The translations under genes and the position numbers were made by a program. DNA of 64,000 nt from Aspidapion aeneum (lineage: Eukaryota; Arthropoda; Insecta; Coleoptera; Brentidae). Below, in pieces: positions 1-12,439 of this stretch. The stretch is taken from the NCBI GenBank assembly GCA_963576565.1, contig OY755048.1, positions 7,894,136 to 7,958,135 of the forward strand, written 5' to 3'. A model generated the notes under the pieces. It saw only the letters and a program-made list of their open reading frames with translations. It was not told the origin of the DNA and searched no databases. Position 1 is the stretch's first letter. Each line of letters opens with the position of its first letter.

Positions 1-1398
1 CATTTTTACCGTTTTAACCTTAGATCTTCGCTCCAATTGAGATTGAAAGTTATCTACTACTTTTTCAAGATGGCGTCATGGTTGTACTCGTTCCCATATA
101 ACGCAAGGGTAAGGATTTAAAAAAAATGTATTTTGAAAGTCATATGGTCTTAAATAACCTTGAAAACTCAGGATTTATGTAAAAAAATACAATAGTTCTT
201 TATTCTTTAAAAAAAATTAAATATTATGCATAACATTATTATGCATTTTTGGCATAAATACTGCATTTTCAAGGTCATTTAAGGTCATATGATCTTAATA
301 CTCAAAGTAATGATTTTTATGATTTTCGGCCGCCGTGCCGACATCTGGAGATTGAATATCTAATTGAACAACAACAATTGTAGCAGAGGTCTTAAATCTA
401 TTAAAAAATTGCTTTTACTAAGGTGCCAGGTTATTTACCTGGACGTAAATGTAGTATTTCCGAGGAAGATTTTACCTTTTAGGTACATAAATCATTTTTA
501 CATATTAAGGGTGGTTTATGGTGGACCTTTTTCTTTTTCAAAGAATATAATATAAGTTAGTAGTTGTCAAGGTTTTTGCGTGGCAGTAATTAAAAAAACA
601 GAAAACGATTTTTTCACTTTGAAGGGGTGTTTCAGAGTCATACCAGGTCAGAGGTCAACCAAACAATTTTTTATATTTTCTAACTACAACTTTTTTAAAA
701 TAAATTGAATTTTCAAAAAATTTAGACAATAAAACGTAGTGATGTATCGCCATTTTAACGCCAACTTAAAATCCTTAAAAATCTAATAATGTTTTCTTCT
801 TTGAATTCTTGAACTAGACAGTCTTATTACTATTACCAAATTTGATTATCTGGGCTTCAAAAAAAGATTAGTAGCCTTGACCAGAATAACATTTTCGTGA
901 TATGTGATTTTTACTGGGTTATTTTTAAAGCTCATAAAGCTCCAAAAAGCATTAAGTATTTGTAACTGGTTGCGACGGAGCCTAGCAACATTTTAAGACA
1001 TATGTTGCTGCTGCAAAACCTCCAATTGATGTGATTATTTGAAGTAAAAAAGTCAATAATCGTGTTTTTTTGCAGAAATCTTTTTTTTAATCCTTGAAAA
1101 TATATTTTTTAAATTTCCATTATCAAATTATATCGAAACAAGTATAATCATGAACTGATACAATGTTCCTGAAGAAAAATTGAAAGAGAGATTGGAGTCA
1201 AATCGATTAAAATATTGTTTTTAATACGTAGGCCAAATTTCGTGAGCTGCTTTTTTCCCCAAGCTTCTACACTACTATACGAACAAATCAAGCTTTATAA
1301 GAATCTATTAAAATGAGCCTGTCAGATCTCAAACCTTTTGAACTATAATGGTTTAAAATTACATTTAACAATGAATGTTCTCAAATGTAGAATAATTT
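1..1398. other. No gene; AT-rich sequence with an old inverted repeat
   Basis: I find no supportable coding region here. Arms near 136-168 and 268-299 are imperfect inverted copies of each other (both carry TCATATG followed by a CTTAAAT / CCTTGAAAA block), which looks like the remnant of a foldback-type element. The rest is AT-rich with no recognised family. Confidence 0.4.
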
Positions 1399-2132
1399 AG
1401 CTCACACATATACTATACTATAGTAGTGTGAGCTATGGTGATCCTAATTTTTTCGAGAAAAAAAAGTTGCTCCGATTTCAAAATTTTCTATATATCTTTG
1501 CGTTTCAGATGATTTTGAAACATTTTTGTTGCGCCGTCTGTCTGTCTGTCTGTATGTCTGTCTGTCTGTCTGTCTGTAACGACCAACGCGCATAACTCAA
1601 AAACCGCTTGTCCGATTTCAATGAAATTTAATACCTAGGCTGGGTCTTGGGTCGAGATGGTCCCATTTAAAAATGAACAAAATCCACCAAACACAAACCA
1701 AATAAAAGGGTGGGGATAGATTTCAAAAATTAGAGTTTATGTGAAAATATGGCGTGTGTGATATCAAACGAAAGGTAATTGAGTCTGGACTTAAACAAAA
1801 TACATTTTAATTTATTTAAAAAAAAGGGTGGGGGTATATTTCAAAAATTAGAGTTTAAGTGAAAATATGGCGTGTGTGATATCAAACGAAAGGTAATTGA
1901 GTCCGGAATTTAACAAAATACATTTTAGTTTTTGTTTTTTTTAAGGGTGGGGGTGGATTTCAAAAATTTGAGTTTAAGTCAAAACATGGCTTGTGTGGTA
2001 TCAAACAAAAGGTAATTTAGTGTGGAGTTGAATAAAATATATTTCAGTTTTTAGTTATATCAGCTCACACGTACACTATAACTATAGTACCTGTGTGAGC
2101 TTAGGGGCCCATATATTGGCAGAGTATTTTTT
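1398..2132 (+). mobile_element. Non-autonomous Helitron-like element, family HINE-1, copy A
   Basis: One end is a palindromic TAGCTCACAC...GTGTGAGCTA hairpin. Next come a conserved core, a (GTCT)n microsatellite, a block resembling 'gcgcataactcaaaaaccg', three diverged units of about 110 bp (each carrying 'gtgtgatatcaaacgaaagg' or close variants), a second hairpin and the terminus GGCAGAGTATTTTT. Subterminal inverted repeats, a GTCT tract, a tandem-repeat core and a terminal hairpin are the hallmarks of DINE-1/HINE elements (Helentron-associated). At least five further near-full copies share both ends. It has no coding capacity. The assignment rests on structure; the autonomous partner is not in the window. 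Confidence 0.75.
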
Positions 2133-2145
2133 ATAGACTACTTAC

Positions 2146-2271
2146 TTCACTAGAATAACATTGCTCCACTTGGCTGCCAGTGCCCAAGTGCCTCTGGCTT
2201 AATCTTGGATACTTTGAAGCTGGTTCCCTGTAACAATCACTATCAGATTCCTCTGATGAACTGGTTGAACT
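2146..2271 (-). CDS. Candidate host exon, Ser/Glu-rich, 42 codons (internal exon)
   Basis: On the minus strand a polypyrimidine tract and TTATTGCAG precede an open block of exactly 126 bp, followed by the donor GAA|GTAAGT. The translation begins SSTSSSEESDSDCYREP and ends QVEQCYSSE. It is hydrophilic and Ser/Glu-rich, with no stop. Its length is divisible by three and its phase fits the block at 46875-47075, so the two could be consecutive exons of one minus-strand gene. The donor lies about 13 bp from the end of HINE-1 copy A. I do not recognise the protein from this exon. Support is the splice-site pair plus the open frame; there is no transcript or homology evidence. Confidence 0.5.
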
Positions 2272-3377
2272 CTGCAATAAAAAAAAAATACATAATTATT
2301 CAGCAGTTTGATTTATTTAAAAAAAAAAGGGAAGTTAATAATGCGAGAGAGTTTTTATTTGTTAGACTTTGTTTTTATATTCCATTATAATTATTTATTT
2401 CTGTATATCTTCACAAATTCAACGTATGTTTTTTTAGATTTTATTCTGACGTACAGGCAAACTTCAACTTGGTTGTAACCAAGTTTAAAGGGTATATTCT
2501 TTTTGGTTGTCTTGATATTTACATGAATGCCGTCAACCTTCCAAGTCGAAATGTTCCAAACCTATTTCCCCTGTTGTAAAAGTCCTTCCCAGGAAAGGTT
2601 TGTCATAAAAGCATTAGTTAATTGTTGGGTAAACTATATTAAAACCGAATGGATACAAAAGAGATGTTTCTATAATATAGTTTATCTTGGGTACGGAAAT
2701 AGCACCAGTTTCATTATGGTTTTAGTTTTATAAGAGGCCGATGTCTTCAACGCACAAAGTTACACAATATACAAAGATTAATAATATCACATTAGTTTGT
2801 TTGCTTAAATTGCTTGCCTTTCAAAAAATTAAACCTCATCTACTTTCTATCTTTTTTAAATCCACAAATTTTTAGCTATTTTAATTTAAAATGTCGAAAT
2901 CGTAAATGCCGTGATAGAGATGTGTTTGCGGTAAGGAAAACAGCTTCAATGTGTAGACAGATCACTGTGCATGCAGCCTGTAGGACTACAAGAATCAATT
3001 ATATTTTTCCTCGGTGTAGTTATTTCTGTTGGTTTCCACACAGCCTATGTTCTACACGGGGTTATCTCCTGCATTGTCAAGAGGGTCCAATAACTTCGAA
3101 ACCGATCATGGATTGGCAAGGATCACTATGCCTGCAGCTTGTCGGGACGTATTCCAGATCAGGATAATACGAATCCTTATGATTGACTTTCGAGAAACTG
3201 AAAACCTTAGTTTCAAAAAAGCCAGTTGTCAGTTCGGCTAAATGATCCAAAATTCCGATCTCGGTATTTACTTTTTTGAAGATTTGATGTCAGCCGTCTT
3301 GTCATTGGACAATGTTGATGATGAATGATGATTCCTATATGAATGGGCCTTACAGCCCTTCCACTACGATCAACAGT
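2272..3377. other. No gene recognised; intronic/repeat-derived sequence
   Basis: Short ORFs on the plus strand (for example 2814-3167) match no family I know and have no splice or codon support. The slightly GC-richer stretch near 2900-3240 may be old transposon sequence linked to the LINE fragment that follows. Confidence 0.3.
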
Positions 3378-3656
3378 CTAACTTTTGAGTGGTTCTTCAC
3401 CACTGTTTGCATATCCAAAAGGGCTAGCTATCAATTTGGGCGAGACACTGTTCAGATCTTCGGAATCAATCTGAGGTCTACCGAAAGTGTTTTGTCGTAC
3501 ACGTGCAATAACGGGACATTCGCACAGTATATGTCTGATTGTTTCGTCATCCTTCAGATAGAGGACGATGTTTGTTTCGTCACCTTTCAGACAGAGGACG
3601 ATGTTATATGCTTCCCAAAAATACCGGATTGTTTGTAATTTTTTTTGTAGAGGCAT
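3378..3656 (-). pseudogene. LINE C-terminal fragment (RNase H/zinc-knuckle tail type)
   Basis: The minus-strand frame (92 codons) contains DETIRHILCECPVIARVRQ followed by TFGRP. This matches the usual C-terminal 'E..HILC.CP..A..R....G.P' signature of insect non-LTR retrotransposon polyproteins (Jockey/R1/I-type). A short internal duplication (LCLKGDET / LYLKDDET) disturbs it, and nothing upstream of this tail is recognisable. It is an old, isolated 3' fragment and not a gene. The clade cannot be assigned from so short a piece. Confidence 0.45.
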
Positions 3657-3765
3657 AATAAATTTTTAGATGAAACCTAAGCTTTTTGAATAGAATATAA
3701 ATTGGTTCGTTGAACCATTGCCCAGAATATAAATAAAGCAAAAATGATTTCATAGAGAGAATATA

Positions 3766-4865
3766 CAGGGTGTCGGCACATGAACCGTCAGAATTTTTTG
3801 GGATATTGTTGAGGTCATTTGCTACCTTTTCAACCTTGGAACTTGGATCCTAAGAGTCACGGATAAAGAAATATGAATTAAAATTTTTTTTTCTCAAATT
3901 ATCCAAAATCCCATCTTTAAAGCCTCGTAAGCTTTTTATTACTGTCTGGAAAAGCACCATTTTTAAAAAAATAATTCTGTAATCTTATGCTTCTTCAACT
4001 AATTAATGGATTTGTTAAAATTGATGTACCAAAGGGACATACGAGGTTTTTTATTGAAGAACATTAGTGGTTTTGTGAAAGAAAATCAATTTCAAAATTA
4101 AAAATAAAAAAACTATCGACAATTGAGAACTTCATTTTTTTTTTAAACTTCTTTAGTTGATTACCTTTCTAACGGTATGCTACACATTGATAAAAAAAAA
4201 CATTTCTGCTTTAAAATACGGATATTCCGTCAGAAGGGCGAGACTCGTTCGGAATTGGTAAGAAAAACAATTTGATGTTTATGTTTACCTACTTAAACAA
4301 AAGTTAAACTTTTAACAGTAATGTATAGTGTGTTCTTTATTTATAAATTTAGTTCGAAACGATCATAAGCATCAAATTGTTTTTCTTATCAAGTCCGAAC
4401 GATTATTGCCCGTCTCACGGAATATCCGTATTTTAAAGCAGAATTGTTTTTTTAATCAATGTGTAGCATACCGTTAGAAAGGTAATCAACTAGAGAAGTG
4501 TTTAAAAGAAAATGAAGTTCTTGGTTGAAGAAATACTTTTTTTAATTTTTTTTTCAGAAAATCACTAATGTTCTTCAATAAAAAGCCTCGTATGTCCCTT
4601 TGGTACATAAATTTTAACAAATCTATTAATTAGTTGAAGTAGCATAAGATTACAGAATTATTTTAAAAAAATAGTGCTTTTCCAGACATTAATAAAAAGC
4701 TTATGAGGGTTTAAGTGGGATTTTGGGTAATTTGAGAAAAAAATTAAAAAATTCATATCTCTTTAGCCGTGACTCTAAGGACCCAAGTTCCAAGGTTGAA
4801 AAGGTAGCAAATGACCCCAACAATATCCCAAAAAATTTTGACGGTTCATTGTGCCGAACCCCCTG
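3766..4865. mobile_element. Foldback-type TIR element, about 1.1 kb, TA duplication
   Basis: The ends are CAGGGTGTCGGCACATGAACC and the inverse of a close copy at 4846-4865 (slight divergence). Inverted similarity then continues for almost the whole length around a centre near 4318. Examples are the 'ctaccttttcaaccttggaac' and 'gttccaaggttgaaaaggtag' arms. TA flanks both ends (3764-3765 and 4866-4867), as expected for a Tc1/mariner-type target. There is no ORF, so it is a non-autonomous long-inverted-repeat element. Confidence 0.75.
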
Positions 4866-6063
4866 TATTTATAATAGTGTACCTACTAATAATTTATTTG
4901 AATGCTTTAAAAGTATATAAGTGCTTGCTTTGTTATGATGGTCATTCTACACTGACAGCTGTTGCAGATCATAACTTAATATTCTAGCATTTAAAATTAA
5001 GTTTATAAGCGTCTTAGATGCAAAAGTGGAAATACTGAGCAATGCCTTTCTCTCCCTTATGATTAAAGTTGCTTCAAAATAGATCCAAAGTAAATCATGT
5101 AATCATACCTGTTAGATTGGAATCCACTTTAAATGACACTAAACTAAACATCTTAACAATATCTACGCATTTGGACTAAAATCGAAATTTATCGAAAAAT
5201 CATCATATATCGATCATCTAAATTTAATGCTTTATCAGTAAGCCATAAAAACAGATAAATGGATTATTATCATACTCATAAATAATAAAATAATATTTAT
5301 TTTGATCTATAAAATCCGAAATTAAAAATGCCTGATTAAAAAATAAAAATAATTTGGATAATTAAGAATCGGTCAACCTTACAAATAATTAAATCGAAAT
5401 TAATCACTTATCTACAAACAACATAAAGTAAAATCTTAGTTTATTTTTATAGAACACGAAAAAATATGCCCAAGATGCACAAATAAACGTGGTATAAATA
5501 AATAGGAGTATCCGCACTGCGCCGGGGTAAGTTACTGGTAAGAGCCTGCAAGTGCTATAGGGGAAATGCAGGATGATAAAAAAAAATCAGCGTCGTATAT
5601 CTATCTATGTTTATGTAGATATCTTTTTAGATAAGTGTCAGCCATTAACGTTATCTATTAACTACCAGTGGCGGATCCAGGGTGGGGGCCGGGCTACCCT
5701 TCCTTGACAGAAAGCTTGTAATCTTTAGTTCCAGAAAAAAAATAACCAATGCCTAAACCGCAATTTTTTGCCAAATTATTTAAAAAAATTACAAACAATA
5801 ACATCTTTTTACCCCCCTGGACATATTGGATCCGCTACTGTATACCAGGTATACTACAGTAAATTCGCTTTTCTTGCAAAACTTTTTAATAATGTCACAT
5901 TATTTATCTCTACCCTATCACATTACCATATGATAAACACTGAGCATTTAGGTATTTGTCACTTGCAAATTGTGTAAAATACAACTTATAAGCTATTTTA
6001 TTTAAATAAATATAATTGTTGACGTAAATACCCTGCACTTATTTCAAAAGATCTCTAAAGGTA
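4866..6063. other. No gene; contains a small hAT-like MITE
   Basis: AT-rich sequence without supportable ORFs. The only recognisable object is the CAGTGGCGGATCCAGGG... element listed at 5666-5840. Confidence 0.35.
5666..5840. mobile_element. hAT-like MITE (CAGTGGCGGATCC termini), 175 bp
   Basis: The left end CAGTGGCGGATCCAGGG and the right end (CCCCCTGGA... GGATCCGCTACTG) form an imperfect terminal inverted repeat of the CAGTGGCG type common in non-autonomous insect hAT elements. A clean 8-bp duplication is not visible, so the superfamily is inferred from the termini. Confidence 0.5.
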
Positions 6064-7816
6064 CAGAGTGTTTCATATTGAATACTTTTAAGTGGGGAAG
6101 GGTATTTTTAGGGGAAATAAACTAATTCTCCTTAGCGAGCCTCAAATTTCAAGACAAGATTTATGATAAAAACCGCATTTGTACCAACTCGTTTTTTGCG
6201 CGTTACTGTTTGAAAAGTCTGAATTCGATTGGGGTATATAACTTTTTTATTTCTCAAAGTTTCGTTTTGGTGTAAATTGCTTGTTTGTAGATTTTTTTAA
6301 AGCTGCATGCAACTGTCAAACTAAATTTTGTTTTTTTGTATATTTTTATATTTCCTTTATTTTTTTAACATATAATTTTTTGACCTGGAAAAAGCATATG
6401 ATACCGTTCCAGTGGAAAAATTGTGGACAGTGTTGGAGCAGACTAGAATCAATCATACATACATAAAAGCGATAGAAGAACTATACACGGGGTCAAAATC
6501 TAAAATTAAAATTGGAAATCGACTTTCAAAAGAATTCCTAGTAACGAAAGGCTTAATACAGAGATGTTGTGTCTCTCCAACTCTTTTTAAAATATATATC
6601 GCAGTGGCTCTAAAAAACTGGAAACGCAAAGTACACGGCATGGGAATACAACTTAACGACCGATTTACCATATACACACTACAGTTTGCTGACGACCAAG
6701 TAATTGTAGCTAATGATAAAGAAGACATGGAGTATATGATGAGAAAGTTAACGGAAGAATACCAAAATTGGGGGTACAGTGAACGTGGACAAGACACAGT
6801 ACTTATGTATTGGAAACGAATCAAGTGAATTAGAACTAGAAAATGGACGAACAATATCTCCATGTAATGAGTATGTATACTTGGGTGTCACATTTGATAA
6901 GACGGGAACAGACTGTAAAGAACTGGAAAAAAGAATAGTAAAAGCAAAAAAGGTTATTGGTTGCCTTAACAGTACTTTATGGAGCAGAGAGATAAAAAAG
7001 AATGTAAAATTTAACATATATGAAACAATGGGGAAAAGCACGCTGTTGTATGGAATAGCGACTTGTCGCGTAACAGAAAAATACAAAGCCAAAATAAAAA
7101 GTGTCGAAATGGATGCAATAAGAAGATCAATGAGAATATCTAGAACAGATCATATAAGAAATAAGATCATAAAAGAAAGAATGGGAATCGAGGGAAGCAA
7201 AACGGATGACATCACTAAAAGGCAACTGATATGGTACGGCCAGCGACGAAAGATTACCAAAGCTGGTCCTAGAATGGCAACCAATAGGGCGCAGAAAAAG
7301 AGGGCGTCCTATACTGGAATGGCAACAGTCAATCCAAAAATCAATGAGTCAAAAAAACCTGACGGAAGATGACTGTCAGGATCGACGGAGGTGGAGAATA
7401 GGCGTCGGACAACGTAGAAAAACGTTCTAAACCGACATAGTGGTAGTAGTATAATTTTTTGACGCAGTTTTTATTAAAAACTAAAAAGTCTCAAGAATAT
7501 GACAAACTTATTTTAAAACTCAATTTAAAAAAAAAGAGTTATTCCCTAAGAAAAATTATAACTTTGTGTTGTATCTCGGAAACGAACAGTGACAGAAAAT
7601 TTGATTGGCAATTGCATTCAGCTTTAAAAAACCTATAAACAAGCAATTCACATTAAAAAAAAATTGAGAAATAAAAAAGTTATAAGCCCCAATCCCAAAT
7701 GCAGACTTTTTAAAAAGCCCCGTAGGAAATTTAAGGCTCGGAAAGGGGGGTTGGTTTTTCTCTATCTCCCTAGAAGTTTCTTTCTCACTTAAAAGTGCCC
7801 AATTTAAAATACCCTG
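6064..7816. mobile_element. Foldback TIR element with TA duplication, interrupted by a LINE
   Basis: The left end CAGAGTGTTTCATATTGAAT is the inverse of the right end (ATTTAAAATACCCTG). The inverted similarity continues inward past 'cttttaagtg'. TA flanks both sides (6062-6063 and 7817-7818). Without the LINE at 6385-7449 the two arms would almost meet, so the LINE landed near the dyad centre. Confidence 0.65.
6385..7449 (+). pseudogene. 5'-truncated LINE reverse transcriptase fragment (RTE-like), copy 1
   Basis: The insertion is flanked by a perfect 14-bp duplication, tataattttttgac (6371-6384 and 7450-7463), which shows target-primed integration. It starts inside the RT domain. Motifs in order are LEKAYDTVP (D...AYDTVP in place of the usual AFD), QRCCVSPTLF (normally QGCxxSP), the catalytic LQFADDQVI, then YLGVTFDKTGTD and a C-terminal thumb-like region with RISRTDHIRN. 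A small deletion near 6775 (about 2 bp compared with copy 2) breaks the frame between 6412-6828 and 6779-7372, and the right end is degraded. The 3' end is a short TAG/TGG trinucleotide run and not poly(A), which suits RTE-type elements. A relative on the minus strand lies at 23510-25359. The clade is inferred. Confidence 0.8.
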
Positions 7817-8389
7817 TACTTTCTTTATCCCTAACTGCAAAGACAAAAACACTTTTTTTAGTTTTTTTAACGTTTTTATTTCTTTAATTCTCGCACCGCG
7901 CCGGAAAATCTAAAATTGAATAAATAGTTACTCATAATTTCAGTAAGAACAAGGTTAAAAAGATTAAACTATCATTAACATAAAGCTGAATTAGTAATAT
8001 TTTCATTTGTTAAACTTAGAACTTCACGATATATCCATTGATAGTCAAGGCATGATTTCTGAAAACCGACTTTCTAGAAGCATTTTACATTACTTTTGGG
8101 CTAATGGCCAATTCCCCCTATTTTGAACCCGTTGAATCCAAATAACCCGGTTGATCCCCTACCGAACCAGGGTTTTTCGAATTGTCTCACAAACTGAGCT
8201 TCGACTGAGAAAAATATATAATACACTTTATTGTAGTATAATAATAATAAAGATACAACCCATACTTTATTGTAAACAATAAAATTTCCTTTAAAACGCT
8301 GTCTAACAATGTCGGATTAATTTCATAATTAAAACTTCATTTTTGTTACAAGTTTTATCTAATTTTCTCAAAAACTAAGCTTAATATAA
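7817..8389. other. No gene; AT-rich spacer
   Basis: No coding region, RNA or clear repeat is supportable between the foldback element and HINE-1 copy B. Confidence 0.35.
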
Positions 8390-8955
8390 AAAAATACTCT
8401 GCCAATCTATGGGCACTTAAGCTCACACTAGGTACTATAGTTATAGTGTACGTGTGAGCTTATATAACTAAAAACTGAAATATATTTTATTGAACTCCAG
8501 ACTCAATTACCGTTCGTTTGATACCACACAAGCCATGTTTTGACTTAAACTTTAATTTTTCAAATCTACCCCCACCTTTTTTTTAAACTAAAATTTATTT
8601 TGTTTAACTCCAGACTCAATTACCTTTCGTTGGATATCACACACGCCATATTTTCACTTAAACTTTAATTTTTGACATCTACCCCCACCCTTTTTTTTTA
8701 AACTAAAATGTATTTTGATTAACTCCAGACTCATTTACCTTTCGTTTGATATCACACACGCCATATTTTCACATAAACTCTAATTTTTGAAATCAACCCC
8801 CACCCTTTTATTTGGTTTGTGTTCGGTGGATTTTGTTCATTTTTAAATGGGACCATCTCGACCCAAGACCCAGCCTAGGTACCAAATTTCATTAAAATCG
8901 GCCAAGCGGTTTTTGAGTTATGCGCGTTGGTCTTTACAGACAGACATACAGACAC

Positions 8956-8998
<43 letters not shown>

Positions 8999-9160
8999 TA
9001 CAGACAGACAGACAGACAGACGGCGAAACAAAAAAGTTTCAAAATCATCTGAAACGCAAAGATATATAAAAATTTTTGAAACCGGAGCAACTTTTTTTTT
9101 CTCGAAAAAATTAGGATCACTATAGCTCACACCACTATAGTATAGTAGTAGTGTGAGCTA
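8390..9160 (-). mobile_element. HINE-1, copy B
   Basis: Complete copy in reverse orientation. AAATACTCTGCC and a hairpin come first, then three internal units, the 'catctcgacccaagacccag' core, a (GACA)n tract at 8939-9020 and the terminal GTGTGAGCTA hairpin. ORFs across the tract are microsatellite artefacts. Confidence 0.75.
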
Positions 9161-10258
9161 ATATGTTACACTTTATTGTAGACGGTAAAATTAATTTTTT
9201 AACGATGTATAAGTCGGTAGGGTTTGACTTTTAACAAACTTTTCAGCGACGTCTAAAAATGGGGGTCATTTCAAAAATAAAATAAAAACATGATTTCACA
9301 TGTTTCAAACGATTTTGTAATAAAGATGTTTGTTTATAAAAAAAAATTCTAAGAAGCTTAGTTTTAAAAAAGTAGATAGATAAACTGCACAACATAATAC
9401 AGCCCTTAAACGATAATTTTAGTTTAGGCATTTTTTACCAAAAATTATATATAAAACCCATAATAACAAAGTTTTTCTAATTAATTCCAATTTACGCCAC
9501 TGAAGAGCTACTTCATTTTCCTAACCTTATCGACCAATACATCCTTGGAAAGGAAATTTTATTCTCCACAAAAATTGTTTTTTGAAATGTTTGCTAAATA
9601 AGTTAGTTGTCGAGAAAACTGAATAAAAAAATAATTATAAATTTTAATTAAGCATAAAAGTTTAACCATATATTTTTATACATATATTTGTTTAATCGAC
9701 GTAATAAACATTTCTTAAGTAGAGACCACATGGACCGTTTATTTGTAGGCGTATATTAAAATGATTAAAAAATTTAAAGCTATTTGTTTATCTGTGGGCG
9801 TAAAAAATTTTAAACTATAGAAATAGGTGTATGCACAAACAAGAATATTTAAAAAGTTGTAAATGATTTTTTCAGTTTTTTGGATTTATAACACGCCAAA
9901 TTAAACAACAAGACAAAATCATAAAATTAATTCAAGATGAAATAATTGTAATGAGTTTTAAAATATACCTAAGTAAAGAATTCTGACTTCTTAGTCAGAA
10001 GTTATTTATAGAGCATTGTTAGAAAAGCAATAAGGCAACAACATAGTACAAACACATTGTATGTTACGCCTACACAATAATTTTTCTTCAGTTATTTTCA
10101 CAGAGTTTTAATTAATTTTTCAGACTTTCTAACCATAATGAAATAAATATATTTTTAGTTCATATTTATTCAAAAATTAGATTTGTGTACCTGCCATTAG
10201 AATTGTCGTAAAAAACTGCTTCATTAGGCTTTTTTGGAGTTTTTTTTATGCCAAATAG
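9161..10258. other. No gene; AT-rich spacer between HINE-1 copies
   Basis: About 1.1 kb with no recognisable ORF, RNA or repeat family. Confidence 0.35.
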
Positions 10259-10962
10259 AAAAATACTCTGCCAATCTATGGGCACCTAAGCTCACACTGG
10301 GTACTATAGTTATAGTGTATCTACGTGAAAGCTAATATAACTAAAAACTGAAGTATGTTTTATTGAACTCCAGACTCAATTACCTTTCGTTTGATACCAC
10401 ACAAGCCATGTTTTGACTTAAACTCTAATTTTTCAAATCTACCCCCACCCCTTTTTTTTAAACTAAAATGTATTTTGTTTAACTCCAGACTCAATTACCT
10501 TTCGTTTGATATCACACACGCCATATTTCCACTTAAACACTAATTCTTGAAATTTACCCCCCCCCCCCCCCTGTTTTTTTAAATAAACTAAAATGTATTT
10601 TGTTTAACTCCAGACTCAATTACCTTTCGTTTGATATCACACACGCCATATTTCCACTTAAACACTAATTTTTGAAATTTACCCCCCCCCCCCTTTTTTT
10701 TTAAATAAACTAAAATGTATTTTGTTTAACTCCAGACTCAATTACCTTTCGTTTGATATCACACACGCCATATTTTTTCATAAACTCTAATTTTTTTAAT
10801 CTACCCCCACCCTTTTATGGGGCTTGTGTTCGGTGGATTTTGTTCATTTTTAAATGGGACCATCTCGACCCAAAACCCAGCCTGGGTACCAAATTTCATA
10901 AAAATCGGGCAAGCGGTTTTTGAGTTATGCGCGTTGGTCGTTACAGACAGACATACAGACAC

Positions 10963-11025
<63 letters not shown>

Positions 11026-11188
11026 TACAGACAGACAGACAGACAGACGGCGCAACAAAAAAGTTTCAAAATCATCTGAAACGCAAAGATATATAAAAAT
11101 TTTTGAAATCGGAGCAACTTTTTTTTTCTCAAAAAAAATTAGGATCACCATAGCTCACACTACTATAGTATAGTATATGTGTGAGCTA
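10259..11188 (-). mobile_element. HINE-1, copy C (expanded internal repeats)
   Basis: Same ends as copy B. The internal unit of about 120 bp (from 'actccagactcaattacc' to the C-rich run) is present four times, and two of the units are nearly identical. The (GACA)n tract is longer than in other copies (10945-11048). Two long poly(C) runs mark the unit boundaries. Confidence 0.75.
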
Positions 11189-11232
11189 AAAAAGTTATAT
11201 AAAACTTTGTCTATTGTTTTCACCATATAAAA

Positions 11233-12110
11233 CAATGTAAAATATCTGCCAATTTATGGGCAAGTTAGCTCACACGATTAATGTGGTATAATGTAATTTT
11301 TATCCATTTTGGTCATTTAACCCCCTATCCTCCACCGTGGTCGCGTGCAGCACCACTGAACAAAACAAAATATATGGATTTTTTATCTTCATGAACTTTA
11401 ATATAATAACACATACACACAGTAATATTTTTGATTTTTTTTTTCAATTAATTTGTGAAAACTATGTACGTTACTTTAGATGCTTTCGTTTTTAAGACAT
11501 AATATACGATTTTCTTTGCTCAAGAATTGTTACTCTGGATAACTTTAATGTTTTCCTCAATCTAAATTCAAAAACCGCGTTTCAAGCTGCTGTGGTTTGT
11601 GAGATATGCTTAAAAAAATATATCTTAAAAAACTTTGACGTTATTTGAAATTTTGTTGAAAATGTAATATGAAATCTAAGTTTAAAAAACTGCATCTTTC
11701 TAGCTGCTGTGGTTTTGGAATTATGATTTTTTAAGCATTTAAACCCCCTTCTACTCCCCTGCAGCCCCTCACCAAGAAATAATGGCCTTATCCACGGGTA
11801 ACGCAAAAATTGTATGCCAATTTTGGTTAAAATCGGTTTATCGATTTTTCAGTTATCGCGTCCCAGACGGACAAACCGACCAGGACAAAATTTGGTAGTT
11901 GGGTCTCTTTTTTGACCCAAATAACAATTCTTTCCATGGTGTTTAAGAAGGAGAATAGCTCTTAATAATGATTTGTGCTTATGGAAGTGCATTGCAAAAA
12001 TGGTTTTATTGAAATATCTCTTCCCTATGATTTGCGAGTAAAAAGATAATAAGACAAAAACAAAATTTCGCGAATCACGATTCAATTTTGGTACAATTTC
12101 ACACTTTCAC
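11233..12110 (-). mobile_element. Second Helitron-like family (HINE-2), degenerate copy
   Basis: It begins with almost the same terminus as HINE-1 (ATCTGCCAATTTATGGGCA then TAGCTCACAC), but its interior is different. The interior carries 'cagttatcgcgtcccagacgg', a short degenerate ACAGACGGACAAACCGACC tract and 'acaaaatttggtagttgggtc'. The same core occurs inverted at about 44690-44815. Shared ends with a different core suggest a related non-autonomous family. The far boundary is uncertain. Confidence 0.45.
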
Positions 12111-12439
12111 TACCTACCGAGAGAAGCGAACAATTACGCTTGTAGGTACAGCGATTTTTCGGCAAATTAAAATCGGCAACATTCCTTTTAAAATTCTTCA
12201 AAATTGTTAAAAACTTTCTTTTAATTACATTACATATGCGATTTTGCATAAAGGTAATAACATTACAATTTACTTTTAATTAGATGATTTAAATAAAAAC
12301 AATAGTGCGATAATAACAATAGTGCGATAATAACACAACCTCACAATAAAAATTGGCATCCATACGATCGTTCTGGGTGTTAGCCTAGCTTGATTTTTGT
12401 TGAAAATCAAATTTTTAATCAGTCAGTTTTTGAGATATA

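Noticed and set aside
2814..3241. Plus-strand ORFs of 117 and 70 codons
   Set aside because: Cys-rich low-information frames, no motif, no splice support, next to an old LINE fragment.
8847..9130. Overlapping ORFs on both strands with QTDRQTDR / VCLSVCLS repeats
   Set aside because: These are translations of the GACA/GTCT microsatellite in HINE-1. Similar frames occur in copies at 10817-11173, 45416-45625 and 61534-61863.
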